DNA from: Eucommia ulmoides
Lineage: Eukaryota > Streptophyta > Magnoliopsida > Garryales > Eucommiaceae
Reading direction: 5' to 3'
Length of the DNA stretch: 64,000 bases
Assembly: GCA_016647705.1 (NCBI GenBank)
Contig: CM028328.1
Location: forward strand, 39,036,501-39,100,500
The number at the start of each line of letters is the position of its first letter. Position 1 is the first letter of the stretch. The notes under the pieces were generated by a model, which was given only the letters and a program-made list of their open reading frames with translations, ran no database searches and was not told the origin of the DNA. The position numbers were made by a program, and so were the translations under genes. Positions 46,046 through 58,251 of this stretch are shown here, in pieces.

Positions 46046-49000
46046 TTATTGCATATGGAAGGTATTGGGTTGTTTGGCTTGTGCGAGCATTTGCACGACT
46101 TCTCGCATGGTAGGTCGCTCCACGCTGTGCTCTTGAACGCACAACATTGCTACAAAGAACACTTGCATTGCTTCGTCCACAGGCACATTTTTAAGCCGTT
46201 GGTCGATGATCTTCCCCACGCATTCTTTGCTCCAATTCGTTTGTAACTTCACCCATTGTACAATATCTAAGCCTTCATCTCCAAAATCCCCAACCGGCCT
46301 TCTCCCTGTTATTAGCTCCAAAAGAACCACCCCAAAACTATAGACATCACTCTTCTCGTCCACTTTTAATGTGTATGCATACTCTGGCAAAACAATGAAC
46401 AGGCCAGTCAAGCAAAAGTAAAAAAGATATAAAAAGGAAAGTAATTTGTTTTTTACCATGCATTAAATAATTTACCTGTTCCTCACTTTCTGGGGTTGAG
46501 GAAAAGCAGAAGATAAGATCCCAATCCGATTCTGATATTGAACTTACTTTTGTTTATTTCATGCACATAGTATCTTAGCTCTCTTTTCTTTTTGCTTTTG
46601 TACATAGTATCTCACTTTCCTTCTTTTTTTTCCTATTATCACTTGAATAAACATGATTCTATAATTTCCACGAAAAAGTAGGATGTAATTACCACAAATT
46701 ACTTTAATAATTCAAAAATAAAAAATAAAAGACAAGAGCCTATACTAGGATAATCTCTCTTTATGCCAATGGTGGAGTTCCCCACGGACTTTCTTTACTA
46801 TTTTGGTCCAAAGAACAATGTATTTTATCCTATTCTATAAAAATAAAGAAAATATTTGAACTACGTACTCAGTACTGACTAGACTCGGCAACTCTGGAAA
46901 CTGTTTTTTGTTACTCGTTTTAAGCATGTTTCGAACAATATCTGATCTTGTCCAAAATTGTATCATCATATATGGTCTTCGAGATTTGAAATGTAATTCT
47001 TCTGAAAGTATGGGTTCCTGCAAAACAATGCACAAGCCACGTCTACCAGCATTGCACCTCCCGTGTGAAAATCAATATGGTCTTTAGTAGACTAAAAGTT
47101 AGGAGAAGTGAGCATACCTTAATTAGACCCTCTTGTCATATTTGTAGGAGATGAAAGACTTGTTTGGTAAGTCTACCCTTAATTTTGGTCAACTCCCATA
47201 AATGTCTCGGATTTGGTGGAATTTGGGAGTAATGGACTGTTGTATCATAATCGTAGCCTCTCCTTACATGTATAGAGGGTGACACTAATAGTTCCCAAGT
47301 AGAGGTTAGTTGCCGAAATGGGTTAAGGCTTAAATCGTCCTTGGGAAATCCCAAGATGATCCTTGGCTTGACATCCCCTAGTCGGCCAAAATGCTTGGAT
47401 GGAGATGTATAGGACTTTTAACATCATATCACGGGCAAAATTCTCGAGTACCCATGTGCTCGTTTGGGCTCACTGGCCTTGCTCGTGATTGTTGATAAGT
47501 CATGCTCAAAGATTCATGTGCCGCGCACGTGACTTTGATCCTTACACGTGGCAAGACTTGGGACTTCTTAAAATACCCCCAGCAATACCGATATATCACA
47601 ATCATATCCAATTGATAAGAATTTCACTAAGAGAACCTCCTGAGATGTAATTTCCGTATTATATGATCTCTCTCTCTCTTGTGTTCCTGAAAGGACCAAT
47701 GGGTTATGGATAAAGTCAAAAACCTCTACTCAATCATATGTGGATTGATTGATAATATAATTCCTTATAACACCAATTCGAATCTCATCCCAATCGCCAC
47801 ATTACTCTGACCAAAGGCTTGGGTGATCTATATTAAATCGAATCACATAGGACACGTTTCTCTTTATTGAGAGTAATAAATCTTTTCTATCCTAGATCGT
47901 TGAAGAGCAGTTTTCAACAACCCAATATAAACTAGGAACAATTAAGAATACAAGTTATCAAATGTATGTAGTCTCTGCCTTTTAATCATATGAAAGAGCT
48001 AAAATATTTCAATTTTATATTCAAGGTCTACAGTAACATTGATACAATTAAAGAATAATATCAAAATATCATTTTATTAATACTTGAGATTGAAATATTT
48101 CATTGATAAAAGTCACAAATGTAAGAATATAAGATTGACCGTAGGGTTTACATCCAACATTTCGAAGTCTCATTCTTCAGGCCATAAAAAATTTCAGTGG
48201 TGTGTCCATGATCCCAATGAAAATCACCCCACTTGTCAAAGTTGACAAACTTACCTCTATTTTTCAGAGGTTGAGGCCACCTTATCAGCTCTTATCCCTA
48301 ATTTGCATCAAAACCGTGCCCTGTGACGCGTTCATGGGGTGAAATTTGAATAATGAAACGCGGATCTCGGCCTATCGGGCCACCTTATCAGCTCCTATTC
48401 CTAATTGGCATCAAATAGGATATTAGTATTCAAAATCAATGAAATACCAAGAAGAAAAAAAGGTAAGAAGAATCAGGCATATCAGGAATCCTCCATCGAT
48501 TAGGAAGAGAGAAAACCCCATCCTCACCAATTGGGAATTTCCAGTCCCTGCTGACATCACCATTGCTTCTTTCCCTTATTGTTGTTGCGTTAGTCAAACA
48601 CGAGCTTCGTCCGTTTTGCCCAGGTTCGAAAATACCACCAACTGTCCTTGGGCTTCAGATTCCTCTCGCACGTTTAGAATTACTGGAATGGGGGAACAAT
48701 TCAATTGATGTCATTCATCTAGCAAAGGATGATGAAGATGACCATTAACCTCTAGGAGTTGGGGGTCAACTAGGTAGGGTAAAGGTTTAATCTATTCAAG
48801 ATCTCCCTTATAAATAGTAGAGTGGGGAAACTAGCACGACCGGCCAAGGCATTTTCGTAAAATGATATCTTGCCCAGAACATTACAGTTTGCTCGAACAC
48901 CTTCTTCGGGTAGAGACAACTGAATCCAAGAAGAAGAGATAGAATACGTCTCATACAAGGAATCGATTATACTCTATATAAGGCAACTCTAGGAAATTCT

Positions 49001-52000
49001 TATCGACCTCAGCTCAGGTCGAGGGCCAATCTAAGCGGGAGACGTGGAACAGTCCCGAGCTGAAACAACGAGGAGGGACCCTTCCTCCCATGCATGAGGC
49101 TGCTTAGCCACAAATTTTAGGTCAGGTCTGATAAAAAATCCGACCTCTGTCTCTGTTCGGACATTTGAGCCAAAGGTTCTAGTTGGTCAAGCGTCGTCAT
49201 CAGGAACGTCATTAAACCAACTGGCTTTAACTGGCCACCTCTCCTAGGCATCACTAGAGAAGATGACTAAAATATAAAAGGAAAATAATGGACGAAAGTG
49301 CACTGGGATCGTCGGAAGAACGACGAAAATACGAAAGGGCCCCAATGATAAGGATCCCTTGCTTAAATGGGAGGCAACCACGTGGCAGGGGATGTCAACT
49401 GTCACCCAGAAGTCAAAATGACATCCTTTGTCCAATCAGCTGCACATTTAATGTTTGACATGTCCTAGGTACAAGAGTGAAGCACTGCCGCCTTTTTGAA
49501 TTTTCATTTATGTGCCAAAATCGAGACAAGGCAACGAGCTAGCTTTCCCCGAGCACGCTCCTTGGCACCTCACTTTACCACCAGGGAATATTCTCAAGCC
49601 CCTTCCCTTCGAGCCTTGAGAATAGAGGGCATCTGACGGAAGTATTTTAATAAGTCTCAAATCTTACCACGTGCAAGGATCAAAGTCACATTGGAGGCAT
49701 ATGAATACTCGAGCATGACTCATCAACAATCACGAGCAAGGCAAGTGAATCCAGACGAGCGCACAAGTGCTCGAGGATTTTGCCCGAGATCTGATGTTAA
49801 CGATCATATACATCTAAATCCGAGCATTTTGGCCAACCAGACTTCAATATTTATCCAGGGATGGAGAGCCAAGTATGATCCTGGGATTGCTTGAGGACGA
49901 CCTAAGCCTTAATCCATGCTCAGTAACTAATCCTTGCTAGAGAACCGTTGTCCGTTATACATGGAAGGAGTGGCTACGATTCTGATATAACAACTCATTA
50001 CTCCCAAATCCCACCAAATTAGGGACATTCATAGGAGTTTACCAAAATTAAGAGAAGACTTGTCAAACAAGTCTCTCATCTCTAATAAATACTACAACGG
50101 GGGTCTAACCAAGGCATGGTCACATGTCATAGCCATTACTCTACCAAAACACACTCAAAAAATCCTACTGATTCTCGCGCCAGAAGAGTAATGCTAACAA
50201 TGTCCACCCATGTGTGCATTGTTTTGCATGAACACAAAACTCACAGAGGATCCCATTCTAAATCTTGAGTAACATATTTGATGATCTAGTGTTTGACAAG
50301 ATCACCAGGTTTAAGAGGACCATATTTCGAGATTAAAGTAGCCCATATTTGATGATCCAGATTCTTACATCGTCAACACTTGATTTGTAAATTTTCTTTT
50401 TAGTGTTCTAATTGATTATAACTAAATGTGTGAATTTTTTTAGCGCTTCAATTACAGTGATAATAAAAATACTAATTAGTGTTATTAATTGTCCCTGCCA
50501 GCTCACTACTGTGTTTGTAACTAAATTTTTTTAGTGCTAAAAATCACTATTTAAAAACATGAAATACTAAATAGTGGGGAAAAAAAGTAGAATGGATTAT
50601 GGATACCTGGAGCAATATAACCATAAGAGCCAGCAATAGCAGACATGCTCTCCGACGTTCCAGTTTGTTGTAAGAACTTTGCCAGTCCGAAATCAGCAAC
50701 ATGAGCCTCAAAATCAGCGTTCAGCAATATGTTATTCGACTTCACGTCACGATGGATTATCGAAGGAGAACAATCATGGTGCAAATAACAGAGTCCCTTC
50801 GCGGCTTCAATGGAGATATTCAGCCTCCTTTCCCATGTCAAGAACACCCCCCTCTTCCCGTGTAAAACTTCCCCTAAACTCCCATTGGACATGTACTCGT
50901 AAACCAACAAGTTTGTCTCTTTGTTCGAGCAAAAACCCAGCAGCCTCACAATGTACCTGTGCCGAATCATGCCAAGTGTCTTTATCTCTGCCGAAAGACC
51001 GTTATCGCGTGACGAGCCTTTGCTTATGCTTCCCAGTTTTTTCACCGCCACCTCCTCCCCGTTCGGCATTGTCCCCTGATAAACAGTTCCGGCGCCGCCT
51101 CTCCCTATGATGTTATCGTCTTTCAAGACACCTACTATGTCTTCGCTCCGGAATTCCAGCTTCTGGAATGCGACCAGCTTCCATGAACTCGAGCTTTTTC
51201 TTACCTTTCGGGTCTTGAAAATCGCAAAAGCAACGAAAATGAGCGAACAGAATAGGAGTCCGAAGGCGAAAACGAGTTTGAATTTTCCCGGATTTTTCTC
51301 GATTTTGGCGTTGAGTTTGGAAGTTGAGGCTGAGGAATAGTTGCAGGATCTACAGAGGTTAGGGTTGCCCGAAAAGGAAGTGGAGTTGAAAAACGGGTAC
51401 TGCCCGTTTTCGGGTATTGAACCCGTGAAGTTATTGTGGGAGAAGTCCGCGGACGTTAGGCTTTTAATGGATCCGATTTCTTTGGGAAGGGTTTGGTTCA
51501 AGCGGTTCCAAGAAACGTTGAGGTAATTCAGAATGTGAATTTGAGAAAGTTGAATGGGAATCGGACCCGATAGATTGTTTTGGCTCAAATCTAAGTAATT
51601 CAACGAAACACAATGCCCTAAATCCCGGGGGATTTCACCGGAAAAGTTGTTTCTGCTCATATCTAGCTTAAACATGTTTTTCAACCGCCCGATTTCATGA
51701 GGGATATCACCGGTGAAGCGATTTCCGTTCATGAGAAGAATTTTCAAGCTCGAAAAATTACCAATCGAAGCCGAGAGAGAACCAGACAGGCGATTGTTAG
51801 ACAGATTAAGCTGGACGATTTTCGAGGGTACCTTGTTCTTCTCTTCTTCAAACTCCCCGGCCAAGTAATTGTTTTGCATTTCCAAAAGGGAGAGCTCCGG
51901 CAAGTAAATGAACCCATTTGGTATAGACCCACTCAAATAATTCTGCCCCAATCGAACTCTCGACAGGGTTTCGCACCGACCGAGATCGTCCGGTAAAGGT

Positions 52001-53121
52001 CCGAACAAGAAATTGTTGAGCAGAATCAAGATCTTCAACTTCCTCCCGAAGCAAAGCGATTTCGGGACTACTCCGGTCAGCTTATTCGTGGAGAGATCGA
52101 GGTCTGTCAGTTCACCGTTCTGCCCGAGCCCCTCTGGAATTGGTCCGGTGAAATTATTCTCCCATAGCTTCAGGACTTGAAGCTTGGGAAGCTCGGAAAT
52201 GCAATTCGGAATGTTGCCATTGAACCTGTTGATGAAGAGATTCAGAAGAGTGAGCTCTCGCAGTCCAGAAAATTCAACCGGGATCATTCCCGTTAGTCCA
52301 TTTATCGAAAGATCAAGAGATCTCAATCTACTCAAATTTCCCAATTGCGGAGGAAGTGAGCCGGTAAGCTGATTCGTTTGCAGAAACAGAGTATCCAATT
52401 TTTTCAAATTTCCCACCTCCGGCGGAATACCACCTTCTATTCCACAAGCCGAGAGGTCTAAATGAACAAGATTCAAAAGCTTACCCAACTCCGGTGGAAT
52501 TCCTCCATCAAATTGATTGTAGTATCCCAAATAAAGATGCTTCAGATTAGTCAAATTACCAAGCTCACCCGGTATAAAACCCCGCAAATCATTTCCGGCC
52601 AATGACATGAACTTGAGCCGCTCCATCCCTCCATAAATCCTCGGAATTTTCCCGGAAAAATAATTTCCGCCAAAATTCAAGTACTCGAGCTTCGGTAGTT
52701 GGGTAACGCCGATCGGAAGAGGACCCGAGAAATCGTTGTTATAAGCATCCAACACTTGAAGCTCCTTCGACCCCCTGAATTCCATGTTGAAACTACCATT
52801 AAACATATTGTTTGATATGTTAAGTTGCTGAAGGCTAGAAAGCTTGTGAATTTCGGTCAAAATCGATCCGGAGAGGTTTAAATTGGAGATGTCGAGTGAA
52901 ACTACAAGCCTCTTGTTGTGGTCACATTCGATGCCACTCCAATTACAGAGGGACATAAAGTTTGAAAATCTCCAGCTATCTAGAGAAGAAGAGGACCCTT
53001 GAAAAGATTGCTTCATATTTACAAGAATTGAAGCCTGTCTTTTAAGGGAAATCCTATGAGAAGAAGATGATGAAGTGAAGAGGAGAAGTATGAAGAGAAG
53101 CTTCATGAGAGAAGTCGCCAT
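46046..53121 (-). CDS. BAM3: BAM3-like LRR receptor kinase (CLAVATA1 family), two exons
   Basis: Exon 1 is 53121-50607 and exon 2 is 46383-46046, giving 950 residues. Signal peptide about 1-21; Cys pair C59/C66 (LCNWSGIEC) before about 20 LRRs (70-585); paired C590/C593; transmembrane helix about 616-635; kinase about 666-940. Kinase motifs are present: GRGGAGTV (673), Lys694, HRDVKSNN (Asp792), DFG (Asp810), and APE with its Glu codon split by the intron (G/AG; donor GTATCC, acceptor CCAG). The C-terminus ([16 protein letters not shown]) and segments such as YLGYYN.F.GGIP and [10 protein letters not shown] fit BAM3 best. In Arabidopsis BAM3 perceives CLE45 in protophloem; the same role here is inference. 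The usual HRNIVRLL reads HRYIVRLL. The frame is otherwise intact. Confidence 0.93.
46944..47575 (+). repeat. Left inverted LTR-like arm in the BAM3-like intron
   Basis: It is the reverse complement of 49643-50302 with many differences; shared words include CATTTTGGCC and TTTGGTCAACTCC. It also aligns in direct orientation with 58560-59460, so the arms are members of one dispersed LTR family rather than true terminal repeats. Confidence 0.75.
49643..50302 (-). repeat. Right inverted LTR-like arm in the BAM3-like intron
   Basis: It is inverted relative to 46944-47575. Similarity to the fragment at 58560-59464 extends further left, to about 49360 (GCCACGTGGTTGC-type block), so the original LTR was longer than the arm. 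No flanking duplication was recognised. Confidence 0.75.
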
Positions 53122-53466
53122 GAGGATCGTAGTTAGGCTTTGAGCAACTGATCAAAAGATATTGAAACCAACCATTTTTTAGGGAGAAAATAAAAAAAGG
53201 AGGCCTTGGATGCTGTTGACGATTGTGGAACTTTGGCTTTTGCATTTTTATTTCGATTCATCTTTATTTTTGTCTTTATAAAAGAAAAGTAAAAGCGACG
53301 TTGTGCATAAAGATGCATGGCCAAAAAGACCACCATTTGATTCACCAAAATTCAGAATTTTGATACTTTTGATGTAAATTACGTTAATGCCCGCGTATGG
53401 TCCTTTACTTTATGTCGAATCATTCGGGGCTTAGGACCAAAGAGATAAAAAAGAGAGGGAAGGGGG
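53122..53466 (-). promoter_or_regulatory. Upstream region of the BAM3-like gene, possible TATA box
   Basis: The minus strand has TATAAAG at 53280-53274, about 155 nt before the ATG, a plausible core promoter. Only about 345 bp separate the start codon from the transposon complex at 53467, so distal promoter elements would have to lie within or beyond it. No other element was identified. Confidence 0.4.
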
Positions 53467-55904
53467 TAGGGGTCTCCAAAAAGCCCCAAAGTCCATGGAC
53501 TACCTGAAGTCCGTCTGGTTTAGTCCGGCCCAGGCCCAAAACTTGGCTCGTCCCACCTAAGCCTATAGGATTTCCTGTTGGGCTTTGTATATTTTAGAGA
53601 AGCGTGGCCCGAAGCCTAAGTCCAAAGCCCCACCACATATGGGCTATCTGAGACCCGAGTCCGAAACTCGAATTCAAAGCCCATGAATTTAAAATTATAT
53701 ATTAGATCCCATAAAAATATAACATAAATATAAAATATTATTTATATTTAATCTTATATATTTTATTTCTAATAAAAAAGGGATATTTTTATTTTATAAT
53801 TGAGAAGAGATAATATATTTTTTCAATATATGTATATATATAATTCTATAAAAATAGTATATGGACATTAAATTTACTAATAATACAACATTAAATTTTA
53901 AAAAATTAAATTAAAGAAATAATGTGAACGAGAAAATATAATATACAAAAATTATGGACATTAAATTTATGAAAATTATATAAATAATACATAGACATTA
54001 AATTTAGTAATAATATTGAAATATATAATTTACGTAAATTAAATTAAAAATAATAATATATGTACATTAAATTTAGTAACAATACTGAAACATTAAATTT
54101 TATAAAAATTAAATTGAAGAAATAATATTAACTTCAATTTTTTTTAACATTTGTGCCTTCAATCAAGGGTCATATGCTAGTGTGTGCACATGTGTGTGTA
54201 GAGGTCAGCAACAAGTTGGGCCAACCCGATCTGAAAAAACTTGAAGCTCGGTTGGGGCTCGAGCTCAGGCCCAGTGGACTTTGACTAGTCAACGAACGGG
54301 GTCGAGCCGGACTAATCATGAAGTGCAAAGCCCGAACCCCCCAATAGGACCACTCATCTTTGGATACACAGGTTTCAGGCTCGGGCTTTTACAAATCTTG
54401 GATTTCAAAATGGTTAATATATATATATATATATTAACAAATGTTTGAGGTGAAGGGGATTTAAACACTCGACTTCTCATTAGAGAGACAAACTTAATAA
54501 CTACTAGGTAAGAAATCTTGATTATGGTAAAATATCTAATGAAAAAAAATTAAGAGTCATTTTCAACTATCAAAATAATTTTAACACATTTATTTTTCTT
54601 TTTTAAAATATATTTCTCTTCCATTAAATTTATTTTAAACTTTAAAGTTATATTTTTTTTACTTTAAAGAATTTATTATGATTTTTACATTATTAACTTA
54701 AAAATAAATTAAATTACTTTACCTAATAAAATTAAAAAAAAAACTTTTTGAGAGGTTCCAATATTTCAAAAATTACTTTCTAGGTTCCATCTCATGTGTA
54801 AAAAAATTACTGTTACAGGACCCCATAAAGTGGTGTTTTTATAGGATGCGACCTTTGGAATAATTTCCCTAAAATAAATGCAAGCTTCTTTTTTTTTTTT
54901 TTTTTTGAGTTTATTAAAATTTATTTATAATTTAAAAAATTGGATAGGTATTTTGCTCAAAATTTCAAACTTTCAAACTTATAAGTAAATTGAGAATCGG
55001 ATAGTGATATTTTTGTTAATAGTAAAATAATTACATCGCTATCTTAAAATTCACTAGGTAATAATTAGTAAATGTTGGTAAGCAAATTGCATCACTATAA
55101 ACACATCCCAATTAGGTTGGCACAGACACATACACACTCACATATATACACACACATTAGCATATGGCCCGTGCATGGAAGCACATGTGTAAAAAATTAA
55201 AGTTAATATTATTTCTTTAATTTAATTTTCATAAATTTAATATTTCAGTATTATTAGTTTATATATTATTTTTATTTCTTTAATTTAATTTTCATAAATT
55301 TAATATTTCAGTATTATTAGTTTATATATTATTTTTTATATTATTTTATTTCATTTAATTTATGTAAAATTTATATTTTAGTATTATTGTTAAATTTAAC
55401 ATCTATATATTATTTCTATAATTTTTGTAAATTTAATATTTTAGTATTATTAGTAAATTTAAAGTTGATATATTATTTCTATAAATTTATATATATATAA
55501 CATATTCTCTCTTCTCAATTAAAAAATAAAAATATCTTACTTTTATTCGGTATAAGATATATAAGGTTAAAGAGTTTATACCACTTTTTTCTCTGTTATT
55601 TTGTTATTAACGAAATACTTCATTTATCATTTTATAAATATCGATCTACCTCTTCGATCAAATTTTTTTTTGTAAAAAGATATGAATGCCCTTAAAAATT
55701 ATATTTTTTTTTTATTTTTTATTTTTTAAAAAAACTACTTTGTTTTTTAATTACACTTTAAACCCCCAACTCAAGTACAATTTAAGATTAATCCAAAATT
55801 TAGGAGTAAATTATATTTTTATCAAATTTCATCATTTTTTATGCCTCATTTCCTCCGATCCTCTGTTGCTCCATTTCCATCGGCCAACCTCCTTCTTCTT
55901 CCAT

Positions 55905-55908
<4 letters not shown>

Positions 55909-55945
<37 letters not shown>
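55909..55945. repeat. CT/GA microsatellite
   Basis: This is an uninterrupted CT run of about 37 nt within the cargo region, directly upstream of inverted GCACAGATCTGTGC words at 56005-56080. Such runs are common in plant 5' untranslated regions, and this one may have come with a captured gene. Confidence 0.9.
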
Positions 55946-55947
<2 letters not shown>

Positions 55948-56149
55948 CGATCTGGCGCTCATTTTTTCATGGTCCCTCCGATGACAGCTTTTTGCTTGCT
56001 GGCACAGATTTGTCGGGCATGGATCTGTGCCGACGAGCATAGATTGGGCACAGATCTGTGCTCGCCGGCACAGATCCATGCTATGGAGAGAGAGAAAGAT
56101 GAAATTCTTAAGCCTTGCCTTTTGGGTAATTTGGGTGGGTGAGTTTTCC

Positions 56150-56435
56150 AGTGAGGGGAAAAAACTCCTAAGTTTCAATGGGTTTTCTTTGTCCCAAGGG
56201 TTTGATCTGTCGCCGCTCTTCGAGAAGAAGAAGAGCGCGGAGAAGGAGCAGCTGAGGTTCACGACGGCAAAGCCAGCAAGCAGCGTAATTTCGCGGGTAA
56301 ACGGGATGGCGAAAATGGTGAATTTCAACGTGAGGAAGAGCGACTCGAGTATTAGACCCTCGTTCCTAGTTGTGAAGGTAAAGAAATTGAGCGGCAAAAC
56401 GAGTTCATCCAAATCTACAACAAAGAGCTAGATTT
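56150..56435 (+). pseudogene. Captured fragment of a CIPK6-like kinase, C-terminal regulatory part
   Basis: The frame reads SFNGFSLSQGFDLSPLFEKK (NAF/FISL-type region that binds CBL calcium sensors in CIPK kinases), then RFTTAKPASSVIS, VNFNVRKSDS and PSFLVVKVKK. These blocks match the C-terminal regulatory half of CIPK6-type SnRK3 kinases. About 25 residues between VRKSDSSIR and PSFLVV are missing. Two residues are lost in the NAF motif. After SGK a shift of one base is needed to continue with EFIQIYNKEL, after which the reading stops. No kinase domain is present. It lies inside the inverted-repeat complex, which points to gene capture. Confidence 0.7.
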
Positions 56436-56445
56436 TGAATTTTGT

Positions 56446-57060
56446 GTGCTTTGAGTAATTTGTGATTTTTTCTTTCTTTTTGTTTGTTGATAAAATGAAA
56501 ATGTCACTGTTGAATTTACTTTGTGATGGATTTGTTTTTTGGTCTGGCTTTTGGGCAATGTGCGGGTTGGGTTTTCCGACGATGTGGTATGATGGTGGGA
56601 AGAGATAGAGGGGGAAAGAGGTACAAAAGGGGGAGGAGAAAAATGAAGGAGGTGGGTGGGCTGTTCTCTGGCAAGGGAGGAGGAGGAGGAGGAGGAAAAA
56701 GAAGGACGTTGGTGGGGTGTTTTCCGGAGAGGAAGGGGTGGGGTGGGGTGGGGTGGGGTGGGGAGGGGAATGAAGAAAGAAGAAGGAGGTGGGTGGGATG
56801 TTAAAAAAATAAGGATGTTAATTGTCAAAGAATAAAAGAAGAAAATATAGAAAAAAAATTAAGGGATCATTTATGTATTTTAATTTTTATTGATTGAATT
56901 ATTTTTAAATGACTCAGATAAAATCATAATTACAATAGAAATTTTAATATTTTTTCACCTATAAGGGAATTAAGTATTGTTTTACCGGAAAAAATAAGGG
57001 GTTAGCCGATATTTATAAAATTACAGTGAAGTTACCTGGTTAAAAGCAAAATAATAGGGG
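56446..57060. other. Cargo sequence with G-rich purine tract
   Basis: No gene is supported. From about 56590 to 56800 the plus strand is nearly pure purine with GGGGTGG repeats (five at 56744-56766) and could form G-quadruplex structure. Open frames on both strands here result from this composition. Confidence 0.6.
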
Positions 57061-58251
57061 AAGTGAGTGGTATAAATTCTAAGTTTAAATATAAATACAC
57101 ATTTTATATTTATGTTATATTTTAATTTGATCTTCATCGTTTATCTCTTGAGAAATCATAAGATTGAAAAATATCTAGAGTTTATATTATTCTTGTTTTA
57201 TTTTATATATATATAATTTATTTTATTTTTAATTTTTGTTTTTAATTCACAAACTTTGAATTCGAGCTTCAAGCTCGGGCATCGGGTAGCCCATATGTTG
57301 GGCCTCGGGATTGGGTTTTAGGCCAAATTTTTCTAAAATATACATAGTCCAAGCCCAACCGGAAGCCCTATAAGTTTGGACCAGACGGACCCAATTTTGG
57401 GCTCGGGCCAGGCCAAGCTTGGCTGGCTTCGAGCGGGCTTCGGGTAATATGTGGGCTTTGGGCTTTTTGGAGACCCCTATATGTATGTTTGTCAACCTAG
57501 TTAGGATGTATACATGTTGTAGTAATGTATTTACTTACCAACATTTACTAATTGCTAGCTAGTGAATTTTAAGATAGCGATGTAATTAGTTTACTATTAA
57601 TAAACATATCACTATTCGATTCTCAATTTACTTATAAGTTTGAAAGTTCAAAATTTTGAACAAAATACCTATTTAATTTTTAAATTATAAATAAGTTTTT
57701 TTTTTTTTAAAAAAAAAAAAAAAGCCTTACATTAATTTTATTAGGTAAAGTAATTCAATTTATTTTTAAGTTAATAATGTAAAATTTATAATAAATTCCT
57801 AAAGTAAAAAATATAATTTTAAATTTTAAAATAAATTTAATTGAAGAGTAATATATTTAAGATAAAAAAAAAAAAGAAAAAAAAGATATACTTTAAAACA
57901 TAAAATTATTTTGATAGTAAAAAATGACTCTTAGTTTTTTCTATTAGATATTTAATCATAACCAAGACTTGTTACCTAGTGGTTAAAAAATAAAAAGTAT
58001 TTTAACCATTTTGGAATCCGAGATTTGAAAAAAACACAAAATGCGGGCTTCAAGCCCGAGCCCGAAGTCTGTGAATCCAAAGATGTGTGGGCTTATTGGG
58101 GGGCTTGGGCTTCTTCAATCCATGACCAACCTGGCCCAACCCCGCCTGTTAACCAGTCAAAGCACGATGGGCCCAGGCCCGAGCCTAGGCCCAGCCGGAC
58201 TTCAAGTTTTTCGGACCGGGCTAGCCCGGCCCGGCTCGTTGTCGACCCCTA

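Larger units (their letters stand above)
46384..50606 (-). other. 4.2-kb intron of the BAM3-like gene, with inserted repeats
   Basis: GT at 50606-50605 and CAG at 46386-46384 bound the only intron. The homologous intron in this family is normally short, so about 4 kb was added. Two inverted arms (46944-47575 and 49643-50302) flank a 2.1-kb centre. The centre has a roughly 105-bp direct repeat (GCCACCTTATCAGCTC at about 48274 and 48380) and GC-richer LTR-like sequence with CCACGTGGC (about 49377). Short open frames in it are unrecognised. A working gene must splice the whole of this out. Confidence 0.85.
53467..58251. mobile_element. Interleaved inverted-repeat DNA transposon complex (hAT-like ends)
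   Basis: A 20-bp end TAGGGGTCTCCAAAAAGCCC at 53467-53486 is exactly inverted at 57460-57479, with about 240 bp of inverted similarity behind it. A second pair (54199-55130 and 57480-58251, ends TAGAGGTCAGCAAC and GTTGTCGACCCCTA) overlaps the first. A third inverted pair is 53730-54190 with 55140-55560. Subterminal regions are rich in GGCCCA/TGGGCC words. The TAGGGGTC ends suggest hAT-type elements. I found no 8-bp target duplication for either pair, so insertion history is unclear. No transposase is present. Confidence 0.65.

Noticed and set aside
48600..48640. GGTTCGAAA resembling a tRNA T-loop
   Set aside because: No acceptor, D or anticodon stems could be built around it.
48439..48748. 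Overlapping ORFs in the BAM3-like intron
   Set aside because: No recognisable domain, antisense to the gene and within repeat-derived sequence; I could not support a gene.
50679..52372. Several plus-strand ORFs of 60-143 codons
   Set aside because: Shadows of the BAM3-like exon on the opposite strand.
55846..56412. 188-codon minus-strand ORF with RE repeats
   Set aside because: It is antisense to the CIPK-like blocks, and the RE run comes from the CT microsatellite.
56415..56828. 137-codon Pro/Ser-rich ORF on the minus strand
   Set aside because: It is the complement of a purine-rich tract and is explained by composition.
53459..57487. 8-bp target duplication for the TAGGGGTCTCC element
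   Set aside because: Flanks GAAGGGGG and TATGTATG do not match; the classification rests on the inverted ends only.
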